Notes: a model not told the origin generated them from the letters alone. A stretch of DNA of 64,000 nt from Cheilinus undulatus (GCF_018320785.1 NW_024571690.1:1-64000); one strand, 5' to 3'. Positions 22,401 through 34,412 are shown, counted from the stretch's first letter. Numbers and translations are program-made.

Positions 22401-25400
22401 GTCTGAATGTAGCAGACAGGTCTGAATGTAGCAGACGGATCTGAATGTAGCATACAGGTCTGATTGTAGCATACAGGTCTGAATGTAGCATACAGGTCTG
22501 AATGTAGCAGACAGGTCTGTTTGTAGCATACATGTTTGAATGTAACAGACGGGTCTGAAAGTAGCATACAGGTCTGAATGTAGCAGACAGGTCTGAATGT
22601 AGCAGACAGGTCTGAATGTAGCAGACAGGTCTGAATGTAGCATTCAAGTTTGAATGTAGCAGACAGGTCTGGTTGTTTAAGACAGGTCTGAATGTAGCAG
22701 ATAGGTATGAATGTAGCATACAGGTCTGAATGTAGCGTACATGTCTGAATGTAGCATACAGGTCTGAATGTAGCATACAGGTCTGAATGTAGCATACAGG
22801 TCTGAATGTAGCATACAGGTCTGAATGTAGCATACAGGTCTGAATGTAGCATACAGGTCTGAATGTAGCGTACAGGTCTGAATGTAGCATACAGGTCTGA
22901 ATGTAGCGTACATGTCTGAATGTAGCATACAGGTCTGAATGTAGCATACAGGTCTGAATGTAGCATACAGGTCTGAATGTAGCATACAGGTCTGAATGTA
23001 GCATACAGGTCTGAATGTAGCATACAGGTCTGAATGTAGCGTACATGTCTGAATGTAGCAGACAGGTCTGAATGTAGCGTACAGGTCTGAATGTAGCACA
23101 CAGGTCTGAATGTAGCATACAGGTCTGAATGTAGCGTACAGGTCTGAATGTAGCGTACAGGTCTGAATGTAGCATACAGGTCTGAATGTAGCATACAGGT
23201 CTGAATGTAGCATACAGGTCTGAATGTAGCATACAGGTCTGAATGTAGCAGACAGGTCTGAATGTAGCAGACAGGTCTGAATGTAGCATACAGGTCTGAA
23301 TGTAGCAGACAGGTCTGAATGTAGCAGACAGGTCTGAATGTAGCATACAGGTCTGAATGTAGCATACAGGTCTGAATGTAGCATACAGGTCTGAATGTAG
23401 CATACAGGTCTGAATGTAGCATACAGGTCTGAATGTAGCACACAGGTCTGAATGTAGCATACAGGTCTGAATGTAGCACACAGGTCTGAATGTAGCACAC
23501 AGGTCTGAATGTAGCATACAGGTCTGTTTGTAGCAGACAGGTCTGAATGTAGCAGACAGGTCTGAATGTAGCATACAGGTCTGTTTGTAGCAGACAGGTC
23601 TGAATGTAGCAGACAGGTCTGAATGTAGCATACAGGTCTGAATGTAGCAGACAGGTCTGAATGTAGCAGACGGATCTGAATGTAGCATACAGGTCTGATT
23701 GTAGCATACAGGTCTGAATGTAGCATACAGGTCTGAATGTAGCAGACAGGTCTGTTTGTAGCATACATGTTTGAATGTAACAGACGGGTCTGAATGTAGC
23801 ATACAGGTCTGAATGTAGCAGACAGGTCTGAATGTAGCAGACAGGTCTGAATGTAGCAGACAGGTCTGAATGTAGCATTCAAGTTTGAATGTAGCAGACA
23901 GGTCTGGTTGTTTAAGACAGGTCTGAATGTAGCAGATAGGTATGAATGTAGCATACAGGTCTGAATGTAGCATACAGGTCTGAATGTAGCATACAGGTCT
24001 GAATGTAGCATACAGGTCTGAATGTAGCATACAGGTCTGAATGTAGCATACAAGTTTGAATGTAGCATACAGGTCTGGTTGTTTAAGACAGGTCTGAATG
24101 TAGCAGATAGGTATGAATGTAGCATACAGGTCTGAATGTAGCAGACAGGTCTGAATGTAGCAGACAGGTCTGAATGTAGCATACAGGTCTGAATGTAGCA
24201 GACAGGTCTGAATGTAGCATTCAAGTTTGAATGTAGCAGACAGGTCTGGTTGTTTAAGACAGGTCTGAATGTAGCAGATAGGTATGAATGTAGCATACAG
24301 GTCTGAATGTAGCATACAAGTTTGAATGTAGCATACAGGTCTGAATGTAGCATACAGGTCTGAATGTAGCATACAGGTCTGAATGTAGCAAACAGGTCTG
24401 AATGTAGCATACAGGTCTGAATGTAGCATACAGGTCTGAATGTAGCAGACAGGTCTGAATGTAGCAGACAGGTCTGAATGTAGCATACAAGTTTGAATGT
24501 AGCATACAGGTCTGGTTGTTTAAGACAGGTCTGAATGTAGCAGATAGGTATGAATGTAGCATACAGGTCTGAATGTAGCATACAGGTCTGAATGTAGCAT
24601 ACAGGTCTGAATGTATCATACAGGTCTGAATGTAGCAGACAGGTCTGAATGTAGCATACAGGTCTGAATGTAGCAGACAGGTCTGAATGTAGCAGACAGG
24701 TCTGAATGTAGCAGACAGGTCTGAATGTAGTATACAGGTCTGAATGTAGCAGACAGGTCTGTTTGTAGCAGACAGGTCTGAATGTAGCAGACAGGTCTGA
24801 ATGTAGCAGACAGGTCTGAATGTAGCAGACAGGTCTGAATGTAGCATACATGTTTGAATGTAACAGACAGGTCTGGTTGTTTAAGACAGGTCTGAATGTA
24901 GCAGATAGGTCTGAATGTAGCATACAAGTTTGAATGTAGCATACAGGTCTGGTTGTTTAAGACAGGTCTGAATGTAGCAGATAGGTATGAATGTAGCATA
25001 CAGGTCTGAATGTAGCATACAGGTCTGAATGTAGCATACAGGTCTGAATGTAGCATACAGGTCTGAATGTAGCAGACAGGTCTGAATGTAGCAGACAGGT
25101 CTGAATGTAGCAGACAGGTCTGAATGTAGCATACAGGTCTGAATGTAGCAGACAGGTCTGAATGTAGCAGACAGGTCTGAATGTAGCAGACAGGTCTGAA
25201 TGTAGTATACAGGTCTGAATGTAGCAGACAGGTCTGTTTGTAGCATACATGTTTGAATGTTTAAGACAGGTCTGAATGTAGCAGATAGGTATGAATGTAG
25301 CATACAGGTCTGAATGTAGCAAACAGGTCTGTTTGTAGCATACATGTTTGAATGTAACAGACAGGTCTGGTTGTTTAAGACAGGTCTGAATGTAGCAGAC

Positions 25401-28400
25401 AGGTCTGAATGTAGCATACAAGTTTGAATGTAGCATACAAGTTTGAATGTAGCAGACAGGTCTGGTTGTTTAAGACAGGTCTGAATGTAGCAGATAGGTA
25501 TGAATGTAGCATACAGGTCTGAATGTAACATACAAGTTTGAATGTAGCATACAGGTCTGAATGTAGCAGACAGGTCTGAATGTAGCAGACAGGTCTGAAT
25601 GTAGCAGACAGGTCTGAATGTAGCAGACAGGTCTGAATGTAGCAGACAGGTCTGATTGTAGCATACAGGTCTGAATGTAGCAGACAAGTCTGATGTAGCA
25701 TACAGGTCTGAATGTAGCAGACAGGTCTGAATGTAGCAGACAGGTCTGATTGTAGCATACAGGTCTGAATGTAGCAGACAGGTCTGAATGTAGCATACAG
25801 GTCTGATTGTAGCATACAGGTCTGAATGTAGCAGACAGGTCTGAATGTAGCATACAGGTCTGAATGTAGCATACAGGTCTGAATGTAGCACACAGGTCTG
25901 AATGTAGCATACAGGTCTGTTTGTAGCAGACAGGTCTGAATGTAGCAGAAAGGTCTGAATGTAGCATACAGGTCTGTTTGTAGCAGACAGGTCTGAATGT
26001 AGCAGACAGGTCTGAATGTAGCATACAGGTCTGAATGTAGCAGACAGGTCTGAATGTAGCAGACAGGTCTGAATGTAGCATACAGGTCTGAATGTAGCAT
26101 ACAGGTCTGAATGTAGCATACAGGTCTGAATGTAGCAGACAGGTCTGTTTGTAGCATACATGTTTGAATGTAACAGACGGGTCTGAATGTAGCATACAGG
26201 TCTGAATGTAGCAGACAGGTCTGAATGTAGCAGACAGGTCTGAATGTAGCAGACAGGTCTGAATGTAGCATTCAAGTTTGAATGTAGCAGACAGGTCTGG
26301 TTGTTTAAGACAGGTCTGAATGTAGCATACAAGTTTGAATGTAGCATACAGGTCTGAATGTAGCATACAGGTCTGAATGTAGCATACAGGTCTGAATGTA
26401 GCATACAGGTCTGAATGTAGCATACAAGTTTGAATGTAGCATACAGGTCTGGTTGTTTAAGACAGGTCTGAATGTAGCAGATAGGTATGAATGTAGCATA
26501 CAGGTCTGAATGTAGCAGACAGGTCTGAATGTAGCAGACAGGTCTGAATGTAGCATACAGGTCTGAATGTAGCAGACAGGTCTGAATGTAGCATTCAAGT
26601 TTGAATGTAGCAGACAGGTCTGGTTGTTTAAGACAGGTCTGAATGTAGCAGATAGGTATGAATGTAGCATACAGGTCTGAATGTAGCATACAAGTTTGAA
26701 TGTAGCATACAGGTCTGAATGTAGCATACAGGTCTGAATGTAGCATACAGGTCTGAATGTAGCAAACAGGTCTGAATGTAGCATACAGGTCTGAATGTAG
26801 CATACAGGTCTGAATGTAGCAGACAGGTCTGAATGTAGCAGACAGGTCTGAATGTAGCATACAAGTTTGAATGTAGCATACAGGTCTGGTTGTTTAAGAC
26901 AGGTCTGAATGTAGCAGATAGGTATGAATGTAGCATACAGGTCTGAATGTAGCATACAGGTCTGAATGTAGCATACAGGTCTGAATGTATCATACAGGTC
27001 TGAATGTAGCAGACAGGTCTGAATGTAGCAGACAGGTCTGAATGTAGCATACAGGTCTGAATGTAGCAGACAGGTCTGAATGTAGCAGACAGGTCTGAAT
27101 GTAGCAGACAGGTCTGAATGTAGTATACAGGTCTGAATGTAGCAGACAGGTCTGTTTGTAGCAGACAGGTCTGAATGTAGCAGACAGGTCTGAATGTAGC
27201 AGACAGGTCTGAATGTAGCATACATGTTTGAATGTAACAGACAGGTCTGGTTGTTTAAGACAGGTCTGAATGTAGCAGATAGGTCTGAATGTAGCATACA
27301 AGTTTGAATGTAGCATACAGGTCTGGTTGTTTAAGACAGGTCTGAATGTAGCAGATAGGTATGAATGTAGCATACAGGTCTGAATGTAGCATACAGGTCT
27401 GAATGTAGCATACAGGTCTGAATGTATCATACAGGTCTGAATGTAGCAGACAGGTCTGAATGTAGCAGACAGGTCTGAATGTAGCAGACAGGTCTGAATG
27501 TAGCATACAGGTCTGAATGTAGCAGACAGGTCTGAATGTAGCAGACAGGTCTGAATGTAGCAGACAGGTCTGAATGTAGTATACAGGTCTGAATGTAGCA
27601 GACAGGTCTGTTTGTAGCATACATGTTTGAATGTTTAAGACAGGTCTGAATGTAGCAGATAGGTATGAATGTAGCATACAGGTCTGAATGTAGCAAACAG
27701 GTCTGTTTGTAGCATACATGTTTGAATGTAACAGACAGGTCTGGTTGTTTAAGACAGGTCTGAATGTAGCAGACAGGTCTAAATGTTGCAGACAGGTCTG
27801 AATGTAGCAGACAGGTCTGAATGTAGCATACAAGTTTGAATGTAGCATACAAGTTTGAATGTAGCAGACAGGTCTGGTTGTTTAAGACAGGTCTGAATGT
27901 AGCAGATAGGTATGAATGTAGCATACAGGTCTGAATGTAACATACAAGTTTGAATGTAGCATACAGGTCTGAATGTAGCAGACAGGTCTGAATGTAGCAG
28001 ACAGGTCTGAATGTAGCAGACAGGTCTGAATGTAGCAGACAGGTCTGATTGTAGCATACAGGTCTGAATGTAGCAGACAAGTCTGATGTAGCATACAGGT
28101 CTGAATGTAGCAGACAGGTCTGAATGTAGCAGACAGGTCTGATTGTAGCATACAGGTCTGAATGTAGCAGACAGGTCTGAATGTAGCAGACAGGTCTGAA
28201 TGTAGCAGACAGGTCTGAATGTAGCATACAGGTCTGAATGTAGCATACAGGTCTGAATGTAGCAGACAGGTCTGAATGTATCATACAGGTCTGAATGTAG
28301 CATAAAGGTCTGAATGTAGCATAAAGGTCTGAATGTAGCATACAGGTCTGAATGTAGCATACACGTCTGATATGAGATGGACAGACAGCAGTGACGGAGA

Positions 28401-31400
28401 GATGAGGGAGAATGACAGGAGCACACTGCATAAACTTTCTGCGTATTGTTAGGGTAAAGACACGATTTGATGGTAGATTTTTTGTTTTAATTACCGTTTA
28501 ACTCCAGTAGTGCTGATGGTGTGATGACACTGTTAGAGAGAAAAAAGGGATTTATTTACATCAGTTCTATAAACATCAGACCCCAGTGTGATAGTAGAAT
28601 ATGGACCAAACTCTAACAAAGTTTAATGGATTTATAATTATGTTAGGAATATTTTCCTATTACTCTGACCATCAGTAAATATGTAAGGGGTGTCCAAACT
28701 ATGGCCTGTGGGCCAACTGTGGCCCTTGGTCCTTTTGAATTGGCCTGTAAGAAATCCATTAAAAAGGCCCACATAAGAACATAGAACTTGTACTTTATTT
28801 TATTTCTTAGTTTGACTAGGATTAACAATATTGGGGTTTATACCATATGGAGATATTTACAAATTAAATTTATCCAATATCAATACCAGTATAAAAATGC
28901 ATAGACCTAACACTTAAAACACAGTTTACAGATGAACACAGAGACATACTTCAGTCTCGAGAACACATTTTAAAGTTTAAGTAAATAGGATGAACACAGA
29001 AAAAGACTTCAGCTGTCTGTTGGTCCTGCCTAAAGTTAAAAAAACAACAAAGATAAAAGGTTTACAGCAGCAAATAGTAGCAGTCTAATCTGTCTCAAGG
29101 TCTGATTTCTAAATCATACTGCTCTAATCATCTTCAAGCACCAACACGTCTATAAAGTTAGTCAGCTTCCAGCAGGTTGCTCTTGTTTTGTGTCTGGATG
29201 TGGAGATGAACCATCAGTGCCTCTCTTCTCTCCCCAAAATCCTTAACAATGATTGGCTGTTAGCTTTGTTAGACATTAATGTAGGGCTGTAATTAAGGCT
29301 GTTTTGCTTTTGTTTTAAAGTACTTTCACTTCCTGAGCATATATTTTGGTTACATGTTGGTTTTAGAGATGTAACAAACATTTTATATATTGTGCTACAG
29401 GTTTTAAATTTAAAAGCCTCCAGGCATCTGGGACCTGTGTCTATGTAACTATGTGTCCATGTCAAATAAGTGCTTAATGAATACAAAAATCATTTTTTGT
29501 TCCGTGCTACAAGATTGTCAATCTCTGTAGCACCAGTGCTATGTATATGTATGTGTATCTACAGTGCTTAACAAATGTATTAGAGCACCCTAACCCTAAC
29601 CACAGTCAGGTTTCTGCCACAGCTGCCCTAAATTAACAGCATTGGTAATTACCAAAATCATTTTTGATGTTCCTGCAATGGTTAATACACCAATATGTAG
29701 AAGCTCTTTAACCCAAATGATATTTTTAATGCTAAAATAGAATTATTATTGTTATCCATGAATTTTCAAATTTACTGATTTACAAAAAAACTGAAAAAAT
29801 AGTAAAGCACATTAATATTTCTGATGAATATGTCAGATTATAGTTATTTACTGTCATTCCTAAAGAGAAAAATGAGTTTCAGTGGTTGAATGTTATACTT
29901 GATTCATTTCTGACTTCTCAGAGAAGCCCAGTGAGCCGGCTCAAATTTGGGTGAATTCAGTTTGAAATTCCTCATTCCTGTTCAAAATGGTAAAACGTGG
30001 AGTGCTAATACATATTTTTGATTTAGAAATCAGACACACTTGTCTTCATGTGAGTTTTTGCAGTCAGAATCACCAATCATTGTTTTCCTCAACACTTTAT
30101 TTTTAGTGATTAGTCAGCTGTATTTCACTCCGTCATTGTTTCTGTCCTCATCCTTCAGAACAGTCAAAGGCCTCCATGTGAACTTTGCCCCGCCCTCCAA
30201 ACCAGGACCGTCCATTATGTTATCCATCATGCTGGGCCGACACTTCCCAAAGCTGTTTGGTTTCACTGACCTGGATGTTCAGCGTCTGTTTCCCTGCATG
30301 GACAAACTGGTGGTGGAGCCCATCAAAGAGACGGGCTACATGCACATCCAGGCCACCAAACCTGACACTGTGGGTAAGGACCTGGGCTGACTCCATGTAT
30401 GGTCTACATGAGACATCACTGTGTTTAGTCTGAACAGAGGAGAAAGGACAGAGGGACCTGGTGTGGTCTGCATTTTCTCTGTACCTGCAAATATACTTAA
30501 ACTATGAAGAAATGTGATGGAAAATCTGACCTGTAATTCTGCTTCTAGCTTTTCTCACAATAATGACTGTATTAAATAACATGTCTTTCAGGTCTGTATG
30601 TGGATTTGAATGGCTGTCTGAGCTTGATAGAAAAGTGTGGTCCCCAGACTCTGGCACTGGGTTTTGGGGGTTGTGGTCTGAACCCCCTCACCCATGGACT
30701 CATTTCTGGCTCTGATTTTCCCCCAGGTCGAGGACTCAATGACTCTCCAGTAGGTCTGGCCACCTACATACTGGAGAAATTTTCCACATGGACCAGCCAT
30801 GACTTCAGGAATCTGGAGGACGGAGGACTCACCAGGTAACGAGAGCAGGTCCTACACGGACCCATCAGGCAGCACATAAGGAACCATGAATAAAGGCTGT
30901 GTCCTGTCCTGTTAACTCCTAAATGAATGCACCATTTTATAGCGCTGTCTGCGTTCTGAGTGAGCATGGCTGTGCTCTATAGTGCACTCATTGTATCGCA
31001 GAATGCACTGCAATAATAAGGGAACACCCAACACTGTCTGTGTCTGCAGCAATCATGAATATAGAACACAGAAGCACAGAAAAGTTCATATTTTCAGGCG
31101 TTTTTGCAGAAATCAATCATCTATTTTACCAAAGAATTTCTTCTTTACAATGACTACGGTCATGAAACCAACAAACAAATGAGATACTGCATGAAAATAT
31201 GCATGATTACAATATTAAACAAGTTTTTAAAAACATTAAACAAGTTTTTGAACCGGTCCAGTTTTCTTTGGGGACCAGGCAGTACTTTTTTTTAGGGTGA
31301 CACAGATCAGATAAAACATTCTGAGCTTGCCTAAGAACGGACTGATCATAAATGGTCTGAAGGGAGAGGTTTTCAGTTTAACCATTATGGCAGTCTGCAC

Positions 31401-32419
31401 CAGACGAGCAAGGTGGAATTTTAACTGGGCAGATAAATTACCATTCCCCTTCGACGTCCTGTACTGGATTAGCTCCCCAAAACAGCCTGATAAAACAACA
31501 AGCTGAGCTGGCATAAGAAAAGCAGGTTATCTTAGTAAGCACTGAGATGTCTGTAGCTGACCTGTTGTCTTTGTCATCCTGGATTAACAGAAGGTCAAGA
31601 ACCATCACCTCAGTTTCCTTCATATCTATGAGATGTTATCACCACACCAATAAAACCAAAGACTGCACCTTAGTAAAGTGCAGTAGGGGGTCTGAGGATG
31701 GTAGCATCATCAGGAAATGTAAAATCAGAATCTCCATGGAAGCTGCTGCTGCTGCAATCATTGCTATAAAGAGTAAAAAGGACAGTTTGGCTCTAGTTCT
31801 GTCTGAGATTTATAGATTTATAATATAGAAGTGTTCTATATTGTCCACCACAGACAGGGTAGGGAGCAGGGGTGAGTGTGTGAGTTCACACACAGCTGAG
31901 GTGAATGTGGTGTGTTGTAGGAAGTTCTCTCTGGATGACCTGCTGACTAATGTGATGATCTACTGGACGTCCGGCTGCATCATCTCCTCCATGAGATTCT
32001 ACAAGGAAAACTTTGGCCAAGGCCTCGACCAGCCTCACGCCAGGTAGGTGACAACCTCTGAGGATTAGCACTTTACCAAAATGTTCATTTTTAGGCAGGG
32101 TTTTGGTCCCTGGAGAGCCACAGCAACATTCACTGGCCAGTTAAAGCTCATCTATTCTCATAACACCATCATTTCTCCTAAATCTTAAACTAACATGATT
32201 GTCTTCTGCAGGATACCGGTCTACGTCCCCACTGGCTTCGCCTGCTTTCCCAATGAGCTGATGCACACTCCAAAACTCTGGGTCAAGCAGAAATACCGGA
32301 AACTGGTCACATACACGTGCATGGCCCGTGGTGGCCATTTTGCTGCCATGGAGGAGCCACAGCTGATGGCAGAGGACATCCAGAACTTCATCAAGATAGT
32401 GGAGAAGAAGAAGAAGTAG
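10221..32419 (+). CDS. ephx1: microsomal epoxide hydrolase (whole gene, 8 coding exons)
   Basis: Joined exons: 10221-10403, 19845-20025, 20100-20318, 20576-20705, 30159-30373, 30727-30835, 31921-32043 and 32212-32419. They sum to 1,368 nt (455 residues plus stop), with matching phases and GT/AG at every junction. The enzyme hydrolyses xenobiotic and lipid epoxides to trans-diols. It sits in the ER membrane by an N-terminal anchor, visible as a hydrophobic run at residues 4-20. The EHN lid domain (DGWWG, HYGFNSQYL, SYWRN) precedes the alpha/beta-hydrolase core: oxyanion motif HGWPG at 148-152, nucleophile Asp223 in GGDWG, lid tyrosine in RFYKEN, acid Glu402 in FPNELMHTP, and His429 in RGGHFAA. 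All catalytic residues are present, so it looks functional. The ATG has a good context (ggcaccatg). Introns 1 and 4 are swollen by 6.5-kb minisatellites. Confidence 0.97.
10438..17683. mobile_element. hAT-type MITE swollen by an internal minisatellite
   Basis: The left end reads caggggggtccaaactc and is mirrored at the right by gtttggacaacccgg (17669-17683). Both are followed inward by gggcca-type motifs (ctgagggccaca at left, ccctagggccat inverted at right). Flanking 8-mers are atttagac and gtatagac (6 of 8 identical), the size expected for hAT duplications. Almost the whole interior is the 20-bp array, so the array probably grew from inside the MITE. Exact ends are uncertain by a base or two because the right terminus is decayed. 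Confidence 0.65.
10586..17257. repeat. 20-bp minisatellite in ephx1 intron 1
   Basis: About 333 copies of aggaagaggaaacctaaggc in 6.67 kb. Variants are confined mostly to the second half: acctaag, acataaag, acgtcaag, acgccaag, aggtaagg, acctatgg. The top strand is strongly purine-rich. Three copies are 60 bp, so every frame yields a 20-residue periodic peptide (for example FPLPALGFLFLL on the minus strand); these are not genes. Rare breaks occur near 13800-13830 (an unrelated 20-30 bp) and a few 1-bp unit deletions. Confidence 0.98.
17684..18731. other. ephx1 intron 1, no gene seen
   Basis: Non-repetitive intronic sequence. An 80-codon frame at 18311-18553 has no recognisable domain and no supporting splice context. 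Confidence 0.5.
18740..19548. mobile_element. hAT-type MITE with perfect 8-bp target duplication
   Basis: Starts caggggtttcaaactc and ends tgacacccctg, which inverts to caggggtgtca. It is flanked on both sides by tattagac (18732-18739 and 19549-19556). The 809-bp interior is AT-rich and non-coding. The termini resemble the element at 10438, so both are probably the same MITE family. Confidence 0.85.
19557..19844. other. end of ephx1 intron 1
   Basis: Non-coding; only the exon 2 acceptor is recognisable. Confidence 0.5.
19845..20025 (+). CDS. ephx1: ephx1 coding exon 2
   Basis: Acceptor tatcag, donor gtgag. Encodes the EHN domain core: FHYGFNSQYLQKVISYWRN and YPHFKTKIE. Ends in phase 1 and is separated from exon 1 by 9.4 kb. 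Confidence 0.97.
20100..20318 (+). CDS. ephx1: ephx1 coding exon 3
   Basis: Acceptor ccctgcag, donor gtgaga; the intron before it is only 74 bp. Contains HGWPGSFYEFY (oxyanion hole) and CPSIPGYGFSEAS. Confidence 0.98.
20576..20705 (+). CDS. ephx1: ephx1 coding exon 4
   Basis: Acceptor caacag, donor gtaag. Contains the nucleophile Asp in HGGDWGW. Ends in phase 2 inside the Lys codon of the LEPK/TVKGLH junction with exon 5. Confidence 0.97.
20706..21847. other. ephx1 intron 4, left part, with dispersed repeats
   Basis: Contains a common teleost dispersed repeat at about 21281-21357 (gaccagtccaggatgtaccc followed by cgcctctcaccca and a 13-C run at 21346-21358). Next comes sequence rich in tacg/gtac that looks like another dispersed element (about 21370-21490), unclassified. 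No exon is seen. Confidence 0.5.
21848..28371. repeat. 19-bp minisatellite in ephx1 intron 4
   Basis: About 343 copies of catacaggtctgaatgtag. Frequent variants are cagacag, cacacag, gtttgtag, gattgtag, and a longer marker unit (ggttgtttaagacag). Because 19 is not a multiple of three, frames cycle through the unit every 57 bp and long minus-strand frames (up to 881 codons, MLHSDLSATFRP type) stay open; these are artefacts. Marker units recur with a 2,374-bp offset, showing a large internal duplication. Confidence 0.98.
28687..28780. mobile_element. partial hAT-type MITE terminus
   Basis: aggggtgtccaaactatggc followed by ctgtgggcc and tggcccttgg, the same style of end as the elements at 10438 and 18740. 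I did not find its partner end, so the extent is unknown. Confidence 0.5.
29561..30020. mobile_element. possible MITE with partial inverted ends
   Basis: Left cagtgcttaacaaatgtatt then agagcacc; right agtgctaatacatatttttg, which inverts to a similar atgtattagcact string. This looks like a Tc1/mariner-style non-autonomous element, but the match is partial and boundaries are guesses. Confidence 0.3.
30159..30373 (+). CDS. ephx1: ephx1 coding exon 5
   Basis: Acceptor ccttcag, donor gtaagg. Encodes TVKGLHVNF, the lid helices, and GYMHIQATKPDTVG. It lies 9.45 kb after exon 4. Confidence 0.96.
30727..30835 (+). CDS. ephx1: ephx1 coding exon 6
   Basis: Acceptor after a pyrimidine run (ccccag), donor gtaacg. 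Encodes LNDSPVGLATYILEKFSTW and LEDGGLTR. Confidence 0.97.
31921..32043 (+). CDS. ephx1: ephx1 coding exon 7
   Basis: Acceptor gttgtag, donor gtaggt. Encodes KFSLDDLLTNVMIYW and RFYKENFGQG; the Tyr in RFYKEN is the active-site lid tyrosine of the family. Confidence 0.97.
32212..32419 (+). CDS. ephx1: ephx1 coding exon 8 and stop
   Basis: Acceptor ttctgcag. Contains the catalytic acid (Glu in FPNELMHTP) and base (His in RGGHFAAMEEP), and ends in a lysine tail before TAG at 32417-32419. Confidence 0.97.
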
Positions 32420-32931
32420 TAGAGTCGAGGAAGGTGGATGGAGGAAAGTCATGGATGGATGTTTTCTTGGTTTAGAAAAATAAAAGATGTGAGCAGGAAG
32501 AAAACAAGAAAGAGTTTATTGGGAGTGAATGAGCTCTTTGCTTCTGTATGAGCGAGATTCAGTTTACTCTAATAATAAAATATAGCTCTAGTTTTAATCA
32601 CACCCAATCAGTCTGAAGATAGCGGTCTTCACCCGCACTACTAATATATTTTTATTTGACCAGTCAGAGAAGAGAACCAGAGAGGGATGAGCAGAATCAT
32701 TTTGACCTCAGAGTTTCTGGATCCAGTGGTTATTCAGATTCTAAGACAAGCGCGATTATTAAAAACAAGTAGATTTTAGAGTCAGTGTCTTTATCAACAG
32801 CAAGATTGCCCATCTGTAAAATTCTCAGCTTGTTGCAGCTTAAACCTTGAAACGGGATGCATTTTCTTTCCCCTGCTAAAGTTTCTGTTGACCCTAAAGC
32901 TGTCCTGTTGGAAGGCCTGTTTATTACCCTT
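32420..32931. other. ephx1 3' UTR and downstream spacer
   Basis: Begins with the short ephx1 3' UTR (two AATAAA sites). The remainder shows no gene. Confidence 0.5.
32479..32484 (+). terminator. candidate polyadenylation signal of ephx1
   Basis: AATAAA 60 nt after the stop codon; a second AATAAA lies at 32574-32579. Which is used cannot be told from sequence. Confidence 0.6.
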
Positions 32932-33248
32932 TTAAATGGAGCCACATTTAGTAAGGAGCATGCCTTTGTGGGATGAGCAGCAGAGCTGAGATTGTGGGTT
33001 GCACCCATGAAAAATTTGCCAAGTCTCTGCCAATGCCAAACAGATTATTCTAGCATTGACCCTTGTTTGGTGGTTTTTGGTTAACGTTCCTCCACATGTT
33101 CAGGTTCCACATGCTGACGACACCAACGGGTCAATAGCAACAGCAGAATCAGCTGTTCGGCATTGGCAGAGAAGATTTGGCACATTTTTCATGGGCGCAA
33201 CCCATACTCAGCTCTGCTGCTCATCCTTAGAAATGTGGCTCCATTTAA
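32932..33248. mobile_element. TTAA-flanked long palindrome (foldback-type element)
   Basis: Two arms of about 125 bp (32936-33062 and 33128-33244) are inverted copies with a few percent to tens of percent mismatch, separated by about 65 bp. The ends are atggagccacatt and its complement, flanked by TTAA at 32932-32935 and 33245-33248. This looks like a foldback MITE that uses TTAA targets; the superfamily is not certain. Confidence 0.75.
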
Positions 33249-33735
33249 CCCTTTATGACCTACCATAGACAAAGATAAAATTAAATTGTGCTGAATTTGC
33301 AAAAAGACAGCATGTTTATCAAAGGTAAACTATTCACAGTAGTCTCTAAGTGTGCCAGATAGTTTTGAGCATACATGTGTTTGCAGAAGACCGTGTTGAA
33401 ACAAAAACAAGTGCGACTCGTGACCTGCAAGACCACAACGCCACAGGTTTCATGCAGTCAAACGTCATCTTACGTCATCACGTACATGTAAAGTAGGAAG
33501 TGTTGTTGAAGGCGATGGCCCAGATTATATTGTTTTTGATGTGTGCGCTTATTACTACATTTCTGCAAAAGAAGGACAGATATTTCTGGAAGGAAACAGA
33601 ACTCTGGGACTCAATGAAGGTGTGATCTGTGTTACTCCTCCAGTTTTATATGCAAAAAGAATTGTTGCTCTATCTCATTTAGTTGCACTTCCATCTACGG
33701 TCAAAGATAGAAATGATCAGGTCTTAAAGGGTTAA
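33245..33735. mobile_element. piggyBac-like MITE
   Basis: TTAA at 33245-33248 and 33732-33735 bracket 483 bp that begins ccctttatgacct and ends aggtcttaaaggg. These form a 13-bp inverted repeat with one mismatch. TTAA duplication plus CCCTTT-type ends fit the piggyBac superfamily. No transposase is present. It shares its left TTAA with the right end of the palindromic element. Confidence 0.75.
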
Positions 33736-34412
33736 AGGGGAAATAAACAGGATTTCTAAATGGATACGATTTATTGTCTAAAAGCATTGTTACAAAAAGA
33801 AATAATCTACTAAACACACATTTCCTCACTTTCTGTGCTAGGTTTAGAAGTGACAACAGTGGTAGTTTTTAAAAAGATGGTTTCTGAAGTGTGTAAGGCC
33901 TGTTAGGTGTATGGAGTGATTCAGGATGGTAGAGACAGACCGACATGTGTAGCACACATGTGCATCTTTAAGGCCACAAGTGTAAGAAATGACGAGCTGC
34001 TCATGTTAATTCTGAAGATACTGAATAAATCTGTAATACCCTTTATTGATTTTGTCACATGATGTTAACATAAACACATTTTTTTGGTTTCTCACTAGAA
34101 GAATTTAATGCTGATGTTGCAGAATTGGTTTTAGAGTTTCTCTCCCAACGTTGGCTCAGGTAGTTTCTGGATGTGTTTGTACAACTGCTGAAGTTACAGA
34201 AACAAACAGAACATTTGTTTTTAACTTTGCCACTGAAGATGAATTCCAGAGTTTTCTACCACTGAAAAACGACCAGGATGACCAGTTCCTGCTCAGGATT
34301 TTACACATTTCTCTGTTTTTCATCAAACAAAACTCAGTTTTGATCTGTTTAACTCTCCTCATCTTTCTTTATGTAAGGCAACAACGGTATGTTCACCAAC
34401 CAGCAGACCTTT
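33736..34412. other. unassigned spacer
   Basis: A 104-codon frame at 34151-34465 has no recognisable domain. I see no gene. Confidence 0.45.

Larger units (their letters stand above)
28372..30158. other. ephx1 intron 4, right part
   Basis: No exon seen until the exon 5 acceptor. It contains a hAT-like terminus at 28687 and a possible MITE near 29560-30020 (separate entries). A short ccctaaccctaacc at about 29588 is too brief to be telomeric repeat. Confidence 0.5.

Noticed and set aside
21807-28431. Very long minus-strand open frames (up to 881 codons) with a repeating MLHSDLSATFRP-type peptide
   Set aside because: They follow directly from a 19-bp tandem unit lacking in-frame stops; several frames are open at once, and the array lies in an ephx1 intron.
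29588-29602. Telomere-like ccctaaccctaacc
   Set aside because: Only two units; expected by chance or as a small interstitial trace.
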